Shown here: piece after piece, positions 1 to 7,754 of the stretch
How the letters are laid out: each line of letters begins with the position of its first letter
Position numbering within the stretch: position 1 is the first letter of the stretch
Assembly (NCBI GenBank): GCA_951813615.1
Contig: OX638377.1
Coordinates: forward strand, 6,111,739 to 6,175,738
Direction of reading: 5' to 3'
Length of the DNA: 64,000 bases
From: an uncultured Latescibacterota bacterium
GTDB taxonomy: Bacteria > Latescibacterota > UBA2968 > UBA8231
Made by a program: the position numbers and the translations under genes
Notes under the pieces: model-generated
What the model was told of the DNA's origin: nothing
Seen by the model: the letters and a program-made list of their open reading frames with translations, nothing else
The model's database searches: none

Positions 1-2
1 GA

Positions 3-335
3 CAGTTGTCATCAAAAGCTCAGGACCTTCTCAGTGACCCCGCTACGGAACTGATATTCAGCACTGCAAGCATTTGGGAGGTCGTCATCAAGAGCGCACT
101 CGGTAGAGACGACTTTCGTGTTAACCCACGGCAGTTGCGGGATGGCCTGATCCAAAACGACTACAGCGAACTTGAGATTCGATCTAAACACGCGCTCGCT
201 GTCGGATCTCTGCCGCCGATTCACAAGGACCCCTTCGACCGCATACTCATAGCGCAAGCACAGGTCGAAAATATCACGCTGCTTACCACGGACGACAAGA
301 TGGCCCGCTATTCCGGTCCTATTCAAACAGTCTGA
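3..335 (+). CDS. PIN-domain toxin (VapC-like), 5' partial
   Basis: The frame is open to the left edge of the window, so the N-terminus, including the first PIN acidic residue normally found in a DTH-type motif, lies upstream. What remains has the PIN/VapC hallmarks: STASIWEVVIK with the conserved Glu, DPFDRILIAQA with the third acidic residue, and LLTTDD near the C-terminus. VapC toxins are Mg-dependent ribonucleases that cleave tRNA or rRNA and are neutralised by a VapB partner. That partner would be expected just upstream, outside the window. An MNT nucleotidyltransferase gene follows on the same strand. The TTG near base 6 should not be read as the true start. Confidence 0.85.
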   Translation, partial: QLSSKAQDLLSDPATELIFSTASIWEVVIKSALGRDDFRVNPRQLRDGLIQNDYSELEIRSKHALAVGSLPPIHKDPFDRILIAQAQVENITLLTTDDKMARYSGPIQTV

Positions 336-388
336 TGGATTCCAAACCAAAAGCAACGACTGCTGGCTCGTAAAAAAAGAGGTCTGAT

Positions 389-691
389 ATGCCAGTGTCA
401 GCGACAGCAATGCCCAATGAGTACCGCGCTGATGTAGCTCGGGCGGTGGAGATTTGCAAAGCGGAGGGATGTCGAGACGTATTTATATTTGGCTCGGTCG
501 CAGCCGGACGGCATCGGCCGCAGTCCGATCTGGATATAGGTGTCCGTGGCTGTCCACCCGAGCACTTCTATCGCCTGCTAGGTCGATTGATGGATGAACT
601 CACCCATCCCGTGGACTTGGTTGATCTAGATACTGAAATCCGAGTTGCTGAATTCCTTGAGCAAGAAGATCAACTAGTGCAAGTTGGCTGA
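389..691 (+). CDS. MNT-type minimal nucleotidyltransferase (MntA-like), no HEPN partner
   Basis: A 100-residue protein with the polymerase-beta-fold signature FGSVAAG...SDLDIGV (Gly-Ser, then Asp-x-Asp metal ligands) and a third acidic stretch, DLVDLD. MntA-family proteins AMPylate and so silence HEPN ribonuclease toxins. AGAGGT sits just before the ATG. The same family recurs at 59.7 kb, where a HEPN gene overlaps its 3' end; the two nucleotidyltransferases share a VRGCP motif and are roughly half identical by eye over the last 80 residues. Here no HEPN gene follows: the next gene is a PhyH dioxygenase. It is therefore an orphan antitoxin, or the remnant of a module that lost its toxin. Confidence 0.8.
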   Translation: MPVSATAMPNEYRADVARAVEICKAEGCRDVFIFGSVAAGRHRPQSDLDIGVRGCPPEHFYRLLGRLMDELTHPVDLVDLDTEIRVAEFLEQEDQLVQVG

Positions 692-738
692 GGTCCTCAG
701 CCGATCTATTGTCTGTAAAATTCATAGAGGTAATAATC

Positions 739-1611
739 ATGGACCCAAGCTGCTTGCAGTACTGCATGACCGATGCACAGCGCGACCACTTCGAACAGCA
801 GGGATACTTGATCGTCGAGAATGCGCTCGACGATGACATGCTGGGCAGGCTGCTGGAGGCTGGCGATCGCGTCGATGCCGAGGAAAGGGCAGCGCGTGAC
901 TTGGCACCCAATGCCTTGCTGTCGAAATTCAGGACTATTGTTGAGGACGATATTTTTCTCGAACTGCTCGATTGGCCCAAGACGTTTCCGCTGATCTGGG
1001 ATATTCTCGGCTGGAACGTCCAGCACTACATCTCGCATTTGATCTACTACCCACCCGAATCCAAGAGCAGCATCAATTTGAAGCCCGGAGGCTGGCACCA
1101 AGACGGCGGCCGGCCGGTCCCCGAAATGGAGCGTCCCCAACCGAGATTGTCGCTCAAGGTCGGATTCTGGCTGACTGACATCAGCGAGTCGGAGAGAGGG
1201 GGTATCCGGATTGTCCCCGAAAGCCACAAGGGGGACCATCCGCCCGATTTTGCCGATGCGATGCAGGTTCAGGTAAAGGCGGGTACGGCCGTGTTGTTCG
1301 ACCGGCGGATGTGGCACGCGCGCGGGATGAATACCTCGGAGACGACCCGGAAAGTGCTGTTTTTGGGATACAGCTATCGCTGGCTGCGTGGCCTCGACTA
1401 CAACCTGATGCCCGCTGAAATGCTCGCCAAGTGCAGTCCCATACGTCGGCAATTGCTCGGCGATGGGGTGGATGTCAAAGGCTGGTGGCAGCCGACAGAC
1501 GAGGACGTTCCCCTCAAGGGCTGGCTGACTGAGCACAAGGGGAAGGAATACGTCGAGCGGATTGGGGAAAAGCAGTGGGAACGGGAAAAGTGGGAAGTGC
1601 CGGTCAGCTAA
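739..1611 (+). CDS. Phytanoyl-CoA dioxygenase (PhyH) family protein
   Basis: A non-haem Fe(II)/2-oxoglutarate dioxygenase of about 290 residues. The facial triad is visible: H120 and D122 in GGWHQDGG, the distal His193 in MWHARG, and the 2-oxoglutarate-binding Arg about ten residues later in TTRKVLFLGYSYRW. I chose the ATG at 739 because AGAGG lies 8-13 bases upstream; an in-frame TTG at 709 has no such site. PhyH proteins hydroxylate small molecules, lipids or amino-acid derivatives, and the substrate cannot be read from sequence. The gene stands alone between toxin-antitoxin genes and a two-component operon. It is the first of six PhyH genes in the window. Confidence 0.9.
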   Translation: MDPSCLQYCMTDAQRDHFEQQGYLIVENALDDDMLGRLLEAGDRVDAEERAARDLAPNALLSKFRTIVEDDIFLELLDWPKTFPLIWDILGWNVQHYISHLIYYPPESKSSINLKPGGWHQDGGRPVPEMERPQPRLSLKVGFWLTDISESERGGIRIVPESHKGDHPPDFADAMQVQVKAGTAVLFDRRMWHARGMNTSETTRKVLFLGYSYRWLRGLDYNLMPAEMLAKCSPIRRQLLGDGVDVKGWWQPTDEDVPLKGWLTEHKGKEYVERIGEKQWEREKWEVPVS

Positions 1612-1955
1612 CTTGCCCGACGAGGTCAAACCCTTGTTCAGGCACTGGGTCGACTAGGACCGAAGCCTGCTAGCGTCTTGATGTCCCGGCGCTAGGGAAA
1701 TCCATCCGTGCGAGAACTCAGCCTCCAAAATTATATTGCACGCGGTTGCATGCGGAGATTATGTGTCAATCTCTCAACATTTCTCTGCAAATGCGCTTAA
1801 TAAACCATTGAAAAACCCGGATATAGCCTTTAGTATATTCGGTTGCATTGGAACTTCTTCCCGCTCTCCCCGCAAAACTGCGGTGACGACACCTAAATGG
1901 TGTATCGGGGTGCTTGCCGGAAGGCGATCCGCCCTCACAAAAGAAGGCAGACAAG
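1612..1955 (+). other. 344-bp intergenic region upstream of the two-component operon
   Basis: There is no credible gene here. The left half is featureless and the middle (about 1735-1850) is AT-rich enough to hold a promoter, but I find no convincing -35/-10 or -24/-12 pair. The last 90 bases hold three consecutive short hairpins, annotated separately. Confidence 0.6.
1870..1925 (+). promoter_or_regulatory. Structured leader of the kinase operon
   Basis: Three adjacent short inverted repeats precede the kinase ATG at 1956: CCGCA-AAAC-TGCGG (1870-1883), ACACC-TAAAT-GGTGT (1889-1903) and GCC-GGAA-GGC (1916-1925). A purine-rich AAGAAGG ribosome site follows. Such a run of perfect small stems suggests a structured 5' UTR. 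I could not match it to a known riboswitch class, and the stems are short enough that chance is possible. Confidence 0.35.
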
Positions 1956-4529
1956 ATGACCAACGCGAAAATACTAATCGTCGAAGACGATGAAGCCAGC
2001 GCAGCGCACCTCGAAGAATGCCTCGAAAACCTAGGCTACACAGTGTGCGCCTCGGTTTCGTGCGGACGCGAAGCTATTGAAAAAGCGGAGCACAAGCGCC
2101 CCGACCTCGCCTTGGTTGACCTCGGACTCAAAGGGAAGGTCACCGGCCTAGAAACGGCCGAGCAGATCGGCAGCCAGTTCGACGTTCCCGTGGTGTACCT
2201 GACCGACGAAGCCGAGGGAGACCTGTTGCAGCGAGCGCAGGCGACCAACCCGTTTGGCTACGTGCTGAAGCCGCTTGAAAAGTACCAACTACATCTAAAC
2301 ATCCAAACCGCCGTCTCTATGCACGAGAGGGAAACGAGGTACAAACAGACGGAGATGCGGTTGAAGCGAATAATCAAAAGATTGAGAGATTTCACCCGGC
2401 TAATGAAAACCGTGTTCGACAGCATGAGCGAAGGCGTGATCGCCGTCGATGAAAATAGGAAACTCGTATTTCACAATTCGGTCGCTCGGAGGTTTGGCGA
2501 GGATCTTCCGGTGGAGGGAGATATCGATAAATGGGCCGAGAATTACGGCATTTTTCAACCCAATGGAAAGACGCTTGTCACGAAGGATGAAAGTCCGCTG
2601 ACGCTGGCCTTGAACGGCAAGGCGACGGACGGTTTCGAGGTAATGGTGAGCAATGAGAAAATGCCGGAAGGCGTTCATGCTCACGTCAGCATCAGCGGCA
2701 GACCATTGCGGGGCAAAGCAGGGGCTTTGAAGGGGGGTGTCCTCGTCTTCCGCGACATCACCCGGCTCCAGCATACAGAAGTCGAATTGGAAAGGATGAT
2801 CGCCGAGCAGAAAGACCAAGCCCTGCTCATGGAGACCATTCTCAGCAGTATCAGCGACGGCGTATTGGTCGCCAACGCCGAGGGGAAATTCACGTTTTTC
2901 AATCCCAGCGCCGAACAGATCACCGGCAGCATGCTAGATCTAAAGTCCGAACAATGGACCGGGAACTTTGGAGTCTTCTATTCCGACCAAAAAACCCGCA
3001 TGTCAACAGCCGAGCTTCCCCTAGTGCGCGCCGTACGAGGGGAGGCGACTGACAATGCTGAGATGTTTGTCCGCAATGAGAACAAGCCCAACGGCTATCA
3101 TGTCAGCGTCAGTGGGCGGCCCCTACGCACGAATGTAGGGGGACATGGCGGCGGCGTGATCGTTTTCCGCGACATCACCAGACAAAAAAAGGCGGCCGCG
3201 GAATTGGACAAAACCATGGAGGAACTGCGCAAGCAGAGCGAGCTGATGGAAACCATGTTCAACAGTATCAGCGACGGCATCATCGTCGCCGATGTAACGG
3301 GGCAGTCCTTCTACGTAAATCCCGCGGCCGAACAAATCGTCGGTATGAACATAATAGCGGACACTCCTCCGGAGGAGTGGGTCGAGCGATACGGTCTCTT
3401 CTATCCCGATCGGGAAACGCCCATGAGAATGGGGGATTTGCCATTCCTCCACATCTTCAGCCAAGGTGAATCGATGGATGACGCGGATATATTTATACGC
3501 AACCAAAACAGGCCGGACGGCGTGTATGTCCGAGTGAGTGGACGGCCGTTGCTCGACAATCTCGGCGGGATCAGGGGCGGCGTGATTATCTTCCGCGACG
3601 TTACCGAGCGCATGCTCGCCGAGGAGGCGCTGGCGCAGGCATTTGCACAAGGGCGGTTGGAGGTAATGGATACCATTCTCCACAACATCGGCAATGCCAT
3701 CAACAGCGTCACCACGGGAATCGAGACTGTGCGTCAGCACCTGGCGAACGACCACGTCGGCCGCCGTCTCTTCGCGTTAGCCTCGACGGTAAGAGAACAC
3801 CAGGACGACTGGAGCGATTACATCGAAAACGACCCGCAAGGCCGCAAGGTGCTGCCGTTCATCATAGAGCTCTCAGAAAGTTTCTCCAAGCGGAACGAAG
3901 AGCTGACAAAGACGGCCGGCCGCGTCTGGGACCGGGCCAATCACATCGCCGATATCGTCCGCACCCAAAAGACATTCGGTAGTCCCACCATGACTCGCAA
4001 GGACGTAGATCTGCAGGATGCGCTTGCGGCCGCGGTCAGGGTATTGAGAGATTCGCTCAACAAAAAGGGTATCCATACCAATATCGATTGCGAAGACGCG
4101 CCGCGGGAGATTCGCATTCAGGAGAGCCAGTTTCACCAGATGTTGGTCAACTTGGTCAAAAATTCGATTGAAGCCATCGACGATCTCACCTTAGCGCAGG
4201 GGCTTGACGAAATGCCCCGCATCCAGGTCCGGGCCAGTGCCGAAGACGATTTTCTCAAACTCGAAATAAGCGACAACGGCATCGGCATCAAAAGTAAAGA
4301 CACCAAGGCGATTTTTGCGCCCGGTTACACCACGAAAAGATTGGGGAGCGGGCTCGGCCTGCATTCGGCGGCCAATTTCGTCATTGCCTCTGGCGGCCGA
4401 ATTCAGGCGTTGAGCAAGGGCATCGGCAAGGGCGCGACCATGCGCGTCAGGCTGCCGCTTTCCTCGGTCGCGCCCCAAGCAAACGGCAGGGCAGCGCGTC
4501 AACCGACTAATGGAGAGGGTAGTCGATGA
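1956..4529 (+). CDS. Hybrid sensor: REC - PAS x3 - histidine kinase
   Basis: Starting from the ATG with AAGAAGG upstream, the protein has about 857 residues. Residues 4-120 form a receiver domain with D11/D12, phospho-acceptor D55, T83 and K105. Three PAS units follow at about 155-280, 283-405 and 410-535. They repeat nearly the same blocks (SISDGV, VSGRPL, GGVIVFRDIT), so they look like internal duplications. The phospho-acceptor His is in VMDTILHNIGNAINSV, a divergent HisKA. A HATPase domain closes the protein, with the N-box Asn in LVKNSIEA, DNGIGI and GYTTKRLGSGLGLHSA. No membrane segment is visible, so it is a cytoplasmic sensor. It overlaps the downstream sigma-54 activator by ATGA and is its likely phosphodonor. 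Confidence 0.92.
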   Translation: MTNAKILIVEDDEASAAHLEECLENLGYTVCASVSCGREAIEKAEHKRPDLALVDLGLKGKVTGLETAEQIGSQFDVPVVYLTDEAEGDLLQRAQATNPFGYVLKPLEKYQLHLNIQTAVSMHERETRYKQTEMRLKRIIKRLRDFTRLMKTVFDSMSEGVIAVDENRKLVFHNSVARRFGEDLPVEGDIDKWAENYGIFQPNGKTLVTKDESPLTLALNGKATDGFEVMVSNEKMPEGVHAHVSISGRPLRGKAGALKGGVLVFRDITRLQHTEVELERMIAEQKDQALLMETILSSISDGVLVANAEGKFTFFNPSAEQITGSMLDLKSEQWTGNFGVFYSDQKTRMSTAELPLVRAVRGEATDNAEMFVRNENKPNGYHVSVSGRPLRTNVGGHGGGVIVFRDITRQKKAAAELDKTMEELRKQSELMETMFNSISDGIIVADVTGQSFYVNPAAEQIVGMNIIADTPPEEWVERYGLFYPDRETPMRMGDLPFLHIFSQGESMDDADIFIRNQNRPDGVYVRVSGRPLLDNLGGIRGGVIIFRDVTERMLAEEALAQAFAQGRLEVMDTILHNIGNAINSVTTGIETVRQHLANDHVGRRLFALASTVREHQDDWSDYIENDPQGRKVLPFIIELSESFSKRNEELTKTAGRVWDRANHIADIVRTQKTFGSPTMTRKDVDLQDALAAAVRVLRDSLNKKGIHTNIDCEDAPREIRIQESQFHQMLVNLVKNSIEAIDDLTLAQGLDEMPRIQVRASAEDDFLKLEISDNGIGIKSKDTKAIFAPGYTTKRLGSGLGLHSAANFVIASGGRIQALSKGIGKGATMRVRLPLSSVAPQANGRAARQPTNGEGSR

Positions 4530-6415
4530 AATCCGGGAATCACGAGAACAATCTCGTGCTGGTCGTCGATGATCAGCACGAGATCCACGACGACTTTAAA
4601 GAGATGTTGAAGCCCTGTTTTGGGCAGTCGTCAACGGATGATCTTGCGGCGGCTTTTATGCAAGAGGAAGAGGAGATCTGGCTCCCAGAGTTCGAATTGC
4701 TGCACGCCAGCAATGGGGAAGAAGCACTGTCGATCATCCAAGCGGGCAAGGAATCGGGCCGTCCCATCGCCGTCGCCTACATCGACATCAGAATGCCGCC
4801 GGGCATCGATGGTATCGAAACAATCCGCCGGGTCAGAAAGATCGATCGCGACATCGAGATCGTCATTATGACCGCGTACACCGACAAGGCGCTGCCCGAG
4901 ATCCTCCACGATATGGAATTGCTGCACAAGTTGCTCTATATCAGAAAGCCTTTCGCGCACGAGGAGATTCAACAGATCACCCTTTCCCTAGTCGAGAAAT
5001 GGAACATCGAACGGGAGCTGGCAGAAAAACGGCGGCTGCTTACCAACAACCATCAGAGACTGGAAGCAGTTCTCAATGCAACCGGAGACGCCATTGCGAT
5101 GCACGACAGTGCTGGATACTTGGTCTTTGCCAATCAGGTGTACGAGGAACTGCTGGGTCTGAAGGAAAACGAGCTGAAGAAAATTCCGCCGCGCGATCTC
5201 ACGGCGCGTTTCGAAGAGCGATTCCGGGAACCGGACCTGCGCGACGTGGAAGGCAGGTTCCTCCTCGACAGCGGCAATGTGGTGGAAACGACCGGCGCTG
5301 GCCAAGAGCCGCAGCAGCGGCTGTTCTACCGCTCCACCGCACCGGTGCGCGACGGTCGCGGCGAGGAAATCGGCAGCCTCGTCCTGTACCGGGACGTGTC
5401 CAAGGAGATCGAGGCCGAACAGATGAGAGCCGAGGTGCTGCGGTTGCGCACCGAGTTGGAGACGACCTCTGCATTTGCCGGCATAGTCGGCTCTAGCTCC
5501 GGAATGCAGCAGGTGTACGCGCTGATGAAGCAGGTTGCCGAAGGTGAGATCGCGGTGCTCATTCGCGGCGAAAGCGGCACCGGTAAGGAACTGGTGGCCA
5601 AGTCGATTCACCTCAACAGTTCGCGCAAGCAGGGGCCGTTTGTGGCCCTCAATTGCGCCGCCATTCCCGAAGCGCTCATCGAAAGCGAGTTGTTCGGACA
5701 TGAACGGGGCGCATTCACGGGGGCGGCGGAGCAGAGAATTGGGGCCTTTGAGCGCGCCAATGGGGGCGCGATCCTCCTCGACGAGATTGGCGATATGCCG
5801 TATGCCTTGCAGGGCAAACTATTGCGCGTTTTGCAGGAGCGAGAAATTCAGCGGGTGGGCGGAACCGCTCCCACTCCCGTTGACATCCGCGTGATGACGG
5901 CGACCAACAAGGACATAGAGCTCCTAGTGGAAAAAGGCGAGTTTCGCCAAGATCTGTTCTACCGCGTCGCCGCCTTTCCCATCGAGATTCCGCCGCTGAG
6001 AGAGCGACGCGAAGACATTCCCCTGCTGGCGAGACACTTTCTCGATAAACACGCCAAACGCGCCGATAAATCCATCACTGGCATTTCTACCGCGGCCCTG
6101 CGCCTGTTGCTCCAGTACGATTGGCCCGGCAACGTGCGCGAGTTGGAGAATGCCATCGAGCGCGCCGTATTGTTGGAGACGGACGGGGTGCTGCAAGCGA
6201 GCAGTCTGCCTCTTCAGTTGTCGCCGGCGGTCGCTGCTGGGAACGACCAGTCGACGCTGGCGGCGGTCCTGCCGTTGGCCGAGGTCGAGCGGCGGGCACT
6301 AGTCCACGCCCTCGAAGTCGCGGACAACAACGTCACGCAAGCGGCCCAAGCCCTAGGCATCAATCGCGCTACTCTGCACCGAAAACTAAAAAGATACAAC
6401 CTGTCCAAGGATTGA
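4526..6415 (+). CDS. Sigma-54-dependent response regulator: REC - PAS - AAA+ - Fis HTH
   Basis: An NtrC-class enhancer-binding protein of 629 residues. The receiver carries the phospho-acceptor D87 in AYIDIRMPPG and has an unusual insertion (about residues 32-56) before it. A PAS domain follows at about 176-300. The AAA+ domain has Walker A GESGTGKE, the sigma-54 contact loop GAFTGA, Walker B ILLDEIGD and the R-finger region. The C-terminus is a Fis-type helix-turn-helix (VTQAAQALGINRATLHRKLKRY). It overlaps the kinase gene by four bases, so the two are translationally coupled. A spaced -24/-12 element lies about 300 bp downstream of its stop, in front of a secreted-protein gene, and is its likely target. 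Confidence 0.95.
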   Translation: MKSGNHENNLVLVVDDQHEIHDDFKEMLKPCFGQSSTDDLAAAFMQEEEEIWLPEFELLHASNGEEALSIIQAGKESGRPIAVAYIDIRMPPGIDGIETIRRVRKIDRDIEIVIMTAYTDKALPEILHDMELLHKLLYIRKPFAHEEIQQITLSLVEKWNIERELAEKRRLLTNNHQRLEAVLNATGDAIAMHDSAGYLVFANQVYEELLGLKENELKKIPPRDLTARFEERFREPDLRDVEGRFLLDSGNVVETTGAGQEPQQRLFYRSTAPVRDGRGEEIGSLVLYRDVSKEIEAEQMRAEVLRLRTELETTSAFAGIVGSSSGMQQVYALMKQVAEGEIAVLIRGESGTGKELVAKSIHLNSSRKQGPFVALNCAAIPEALIESELFGHERGAFTGAAEQRIGAFERANGGAILLDEIGDMPYALQGKLLRVLQEREIQRVGGTAPTPVDIRVMTATNKDIELLVEKGEFRQDLFYRVAAFPIEIPPLRERREDIPLLARHFLDKHAKRADKSITGISTAALRLLLQYDWPGNVRELENAIERAVLLETDGVLQASSLPLQLSPAVAAGNDQSTLAAVLPLAEVERRALVHALEVADNNVTQAAQALGINRATLHRKLKRYNLSKD

Positions 6416-6481
6416 ACTGGACGGATGATCGGGGCTGAGAGCAGGTCGAAGCCCTCCTCCGCGCTTTCGTTACTTGGGCTT

Positions 6482-6635
6482 GTTGCAAATAGCAACTTGT
6501 GTTGCAATTTACAACTAATGCCTTGTCTGCCCTCTCTAATTTTATCGTAAATTCTCTATAAACATATAGTTGTAATATTTTCTCTTACAGGGGAAAAGTG
6601 GCCACTAGAGTGGTTTGCAACGCTCATTCTGCAAC
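6482..6635 (+). promoter_or_regulatory. Repeated GTTGC/GCAAC boxes: probable enhancer sites of the sigma-54 activator
   Basis: A perfect inverted repeat GTTGC-AAATA-GCAAC lies at 6482-6496, another GTTGCAA begins at 6501, and TTTGCAAC (6614-6621) and CTGCAAC (6629-6635) follow. They sit roughly 80-230 bp upstream of the -24/-12 element, the usual distance for upstream activating sequences bound by Fis-type helix-turn-helix activators. Assignment to the adjacent activator is inference from proximity. Confidence 0.5.
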
Positions 6636-6712
6636 ACCTCCAAAACCTCCCACTGGATTTATATGTGGTATAACTTATTTATTTACAAATAATTATAAAT
6701 TTTTCGCCAAAT

Positions 6713-6728
6713 TGGCACAAATTATGCT
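6713..6728 (+). promoter_or_regulatory. Sigma-54 (-24/-12) promoter
   Basis: TGGCAC at 6713-6718 and ATGCT at 6724-6728 place the invariant GG (6714-6715) and GC (6726-6727) at the spacing of the consensus TGGCACG-N4-TTGCA. The -24 half is perfect through TGGCAC; the -12 half differs at the first T and the last base. It lies in AT-rich DNA about 155 bp before the start of the secreted-protein gene and about 300 bp after an NtrC-class activator gene. Confidence 0.65.
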
Positions 6729-6881
6729 TTTCCGGTGATGTCCAAAGACAGGATGACGCCTACCGCGATCATATGCAGCGCACACAGGGCAAGCTCCCCG
6801 GCCTAGTAGTGATAATGCAAGCCGACCATGAGATGTTGCGAAACCAACAATCACTAGTAGGAGAACACGGAGGAGAAAACG

Positions 6882-7523
6882 ATGGGAGAACAGAAACGAG
6901 AGCCTAGGAGAGGGATGGTGATCGAAGGCCTAGCGCTGGCGCTTCTCATAGCCGTTTCGGTACCTCCTCAGGCAGATGAGTTGGCCTCGAACTTAGGTGG
7001 AGCGGACGACGAAGGAATCGCCAAGGTATGGTCCGCACAGCATCATGCCCAGACGTTCGGGACAGGGGCGCGCGAGCTTGGATACCTAGTCGATAGTATA
7101 GAACTTGATGTGGCGGCGTGGACCGAGGATGCAAACGTCACGGTAAGTGTGTACTCCGCTTGGAGTGAGAATGATGGAGGTCCGAGCGGCTACCTCTATA
7201 CGCTTGAGAATCCGACGCGGGGAACGGGCCGCAAGGTATTCACCGTGCGGGCAGAGGATCGAGTGCTCCTCATCAAGCACCAATTTCACGCCATCGTCAT
7301 TCGCAACACGGGCGGGGAGGGCAGCTTCAATCTCAATACGACGTCGATGAGCCAGATCGACGAATCTGACTGGCGCATCGAGAACGCGAGGTGGATGACG
7401 AATCCGACCGATGACTTGGGCCGGTGGGTCGGAGCGACTGGGGCCATCAAGATGCGGATCAATGATCGGGATGCGCCGACGCCACTCGCGGCCGCACCGG
7501 CGAACATGCGAATCTTCGAGTGA
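6882..7523 (+). CDS. Small secreted protein, choice-of-anchor-like beta domain
   Basis: A 213-residue protein with a basic N-terminus and a hydrophobic stretch at about residues 14-31, consistent with a signal peptide. The mature part has the pattern AQTFGTG..GYLVDSIELDV..VTVSVYS..YTLENPTR..F. This is the layout of the small extracellular beta-sandwich 'choice-of-anchor' domains that precede surface anchors in many bacteria. No anchor motif is visible at the C-terminus, so it may be released or held by a partner. GGAGGAGAAA lies just before the ATG. It is isolated, downstream of a sigma-54-type promoter and a sigma-54 activator operon, which suggests regulated production of a surface protein. 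The family call is by pattern only. Confidence 0.6.
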   Translation: MGEQKREPRRGMVIEGLALALLIAVSVPPQADELASNLGGADDEGIAKVWSAQHHAQTFGTGARELGYLVDSIELDVAAWTEDANVTVSVYSAWSENDGGPSGYLYTLENPTRGTGRKVFTVRAEDRVLLIKHQFHAIVIRNTGGEGSFNLNTTSMSQIDESDWRIENARWMTNPTDDLGRWVGATGAIKMRINDRDAPTPLAAAPANMRIFE

Positions 7524-7754
7524 GCACGCTATCTCACAGTCGCATGGGACAAGGTGCCCCGCGCGACAGACAACAGACAATGTGGCGTTTTGGTGTGGAG
7601 CGTCGGCGGCTATGCTTGGGGAGGGCTAGTCGCTGACGCCGAGGGGCCCATCGCTATAGAGACCGGTATCTATCTGGCGATGGCGTTCCTCGGTGATGGT
7701 GGGGTGAACTCGTGTCGGCGGACGCGCCGCACGGGTTTACCCAGGCGGTAATAT

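Noticed and set aside
706..1629. Long minus-strand open frame of 307 codons opposite the first PhyH gene
   Set aside because: It mirrors the PhyH gene, has no ribosome site, and its translation matches no family; the plus-strand gene has all PhyH motifs.
7524..7754. Possible gene downstream of the secreted protein
   Set aside because: Short frames only, no ribosome site or recognisable family.
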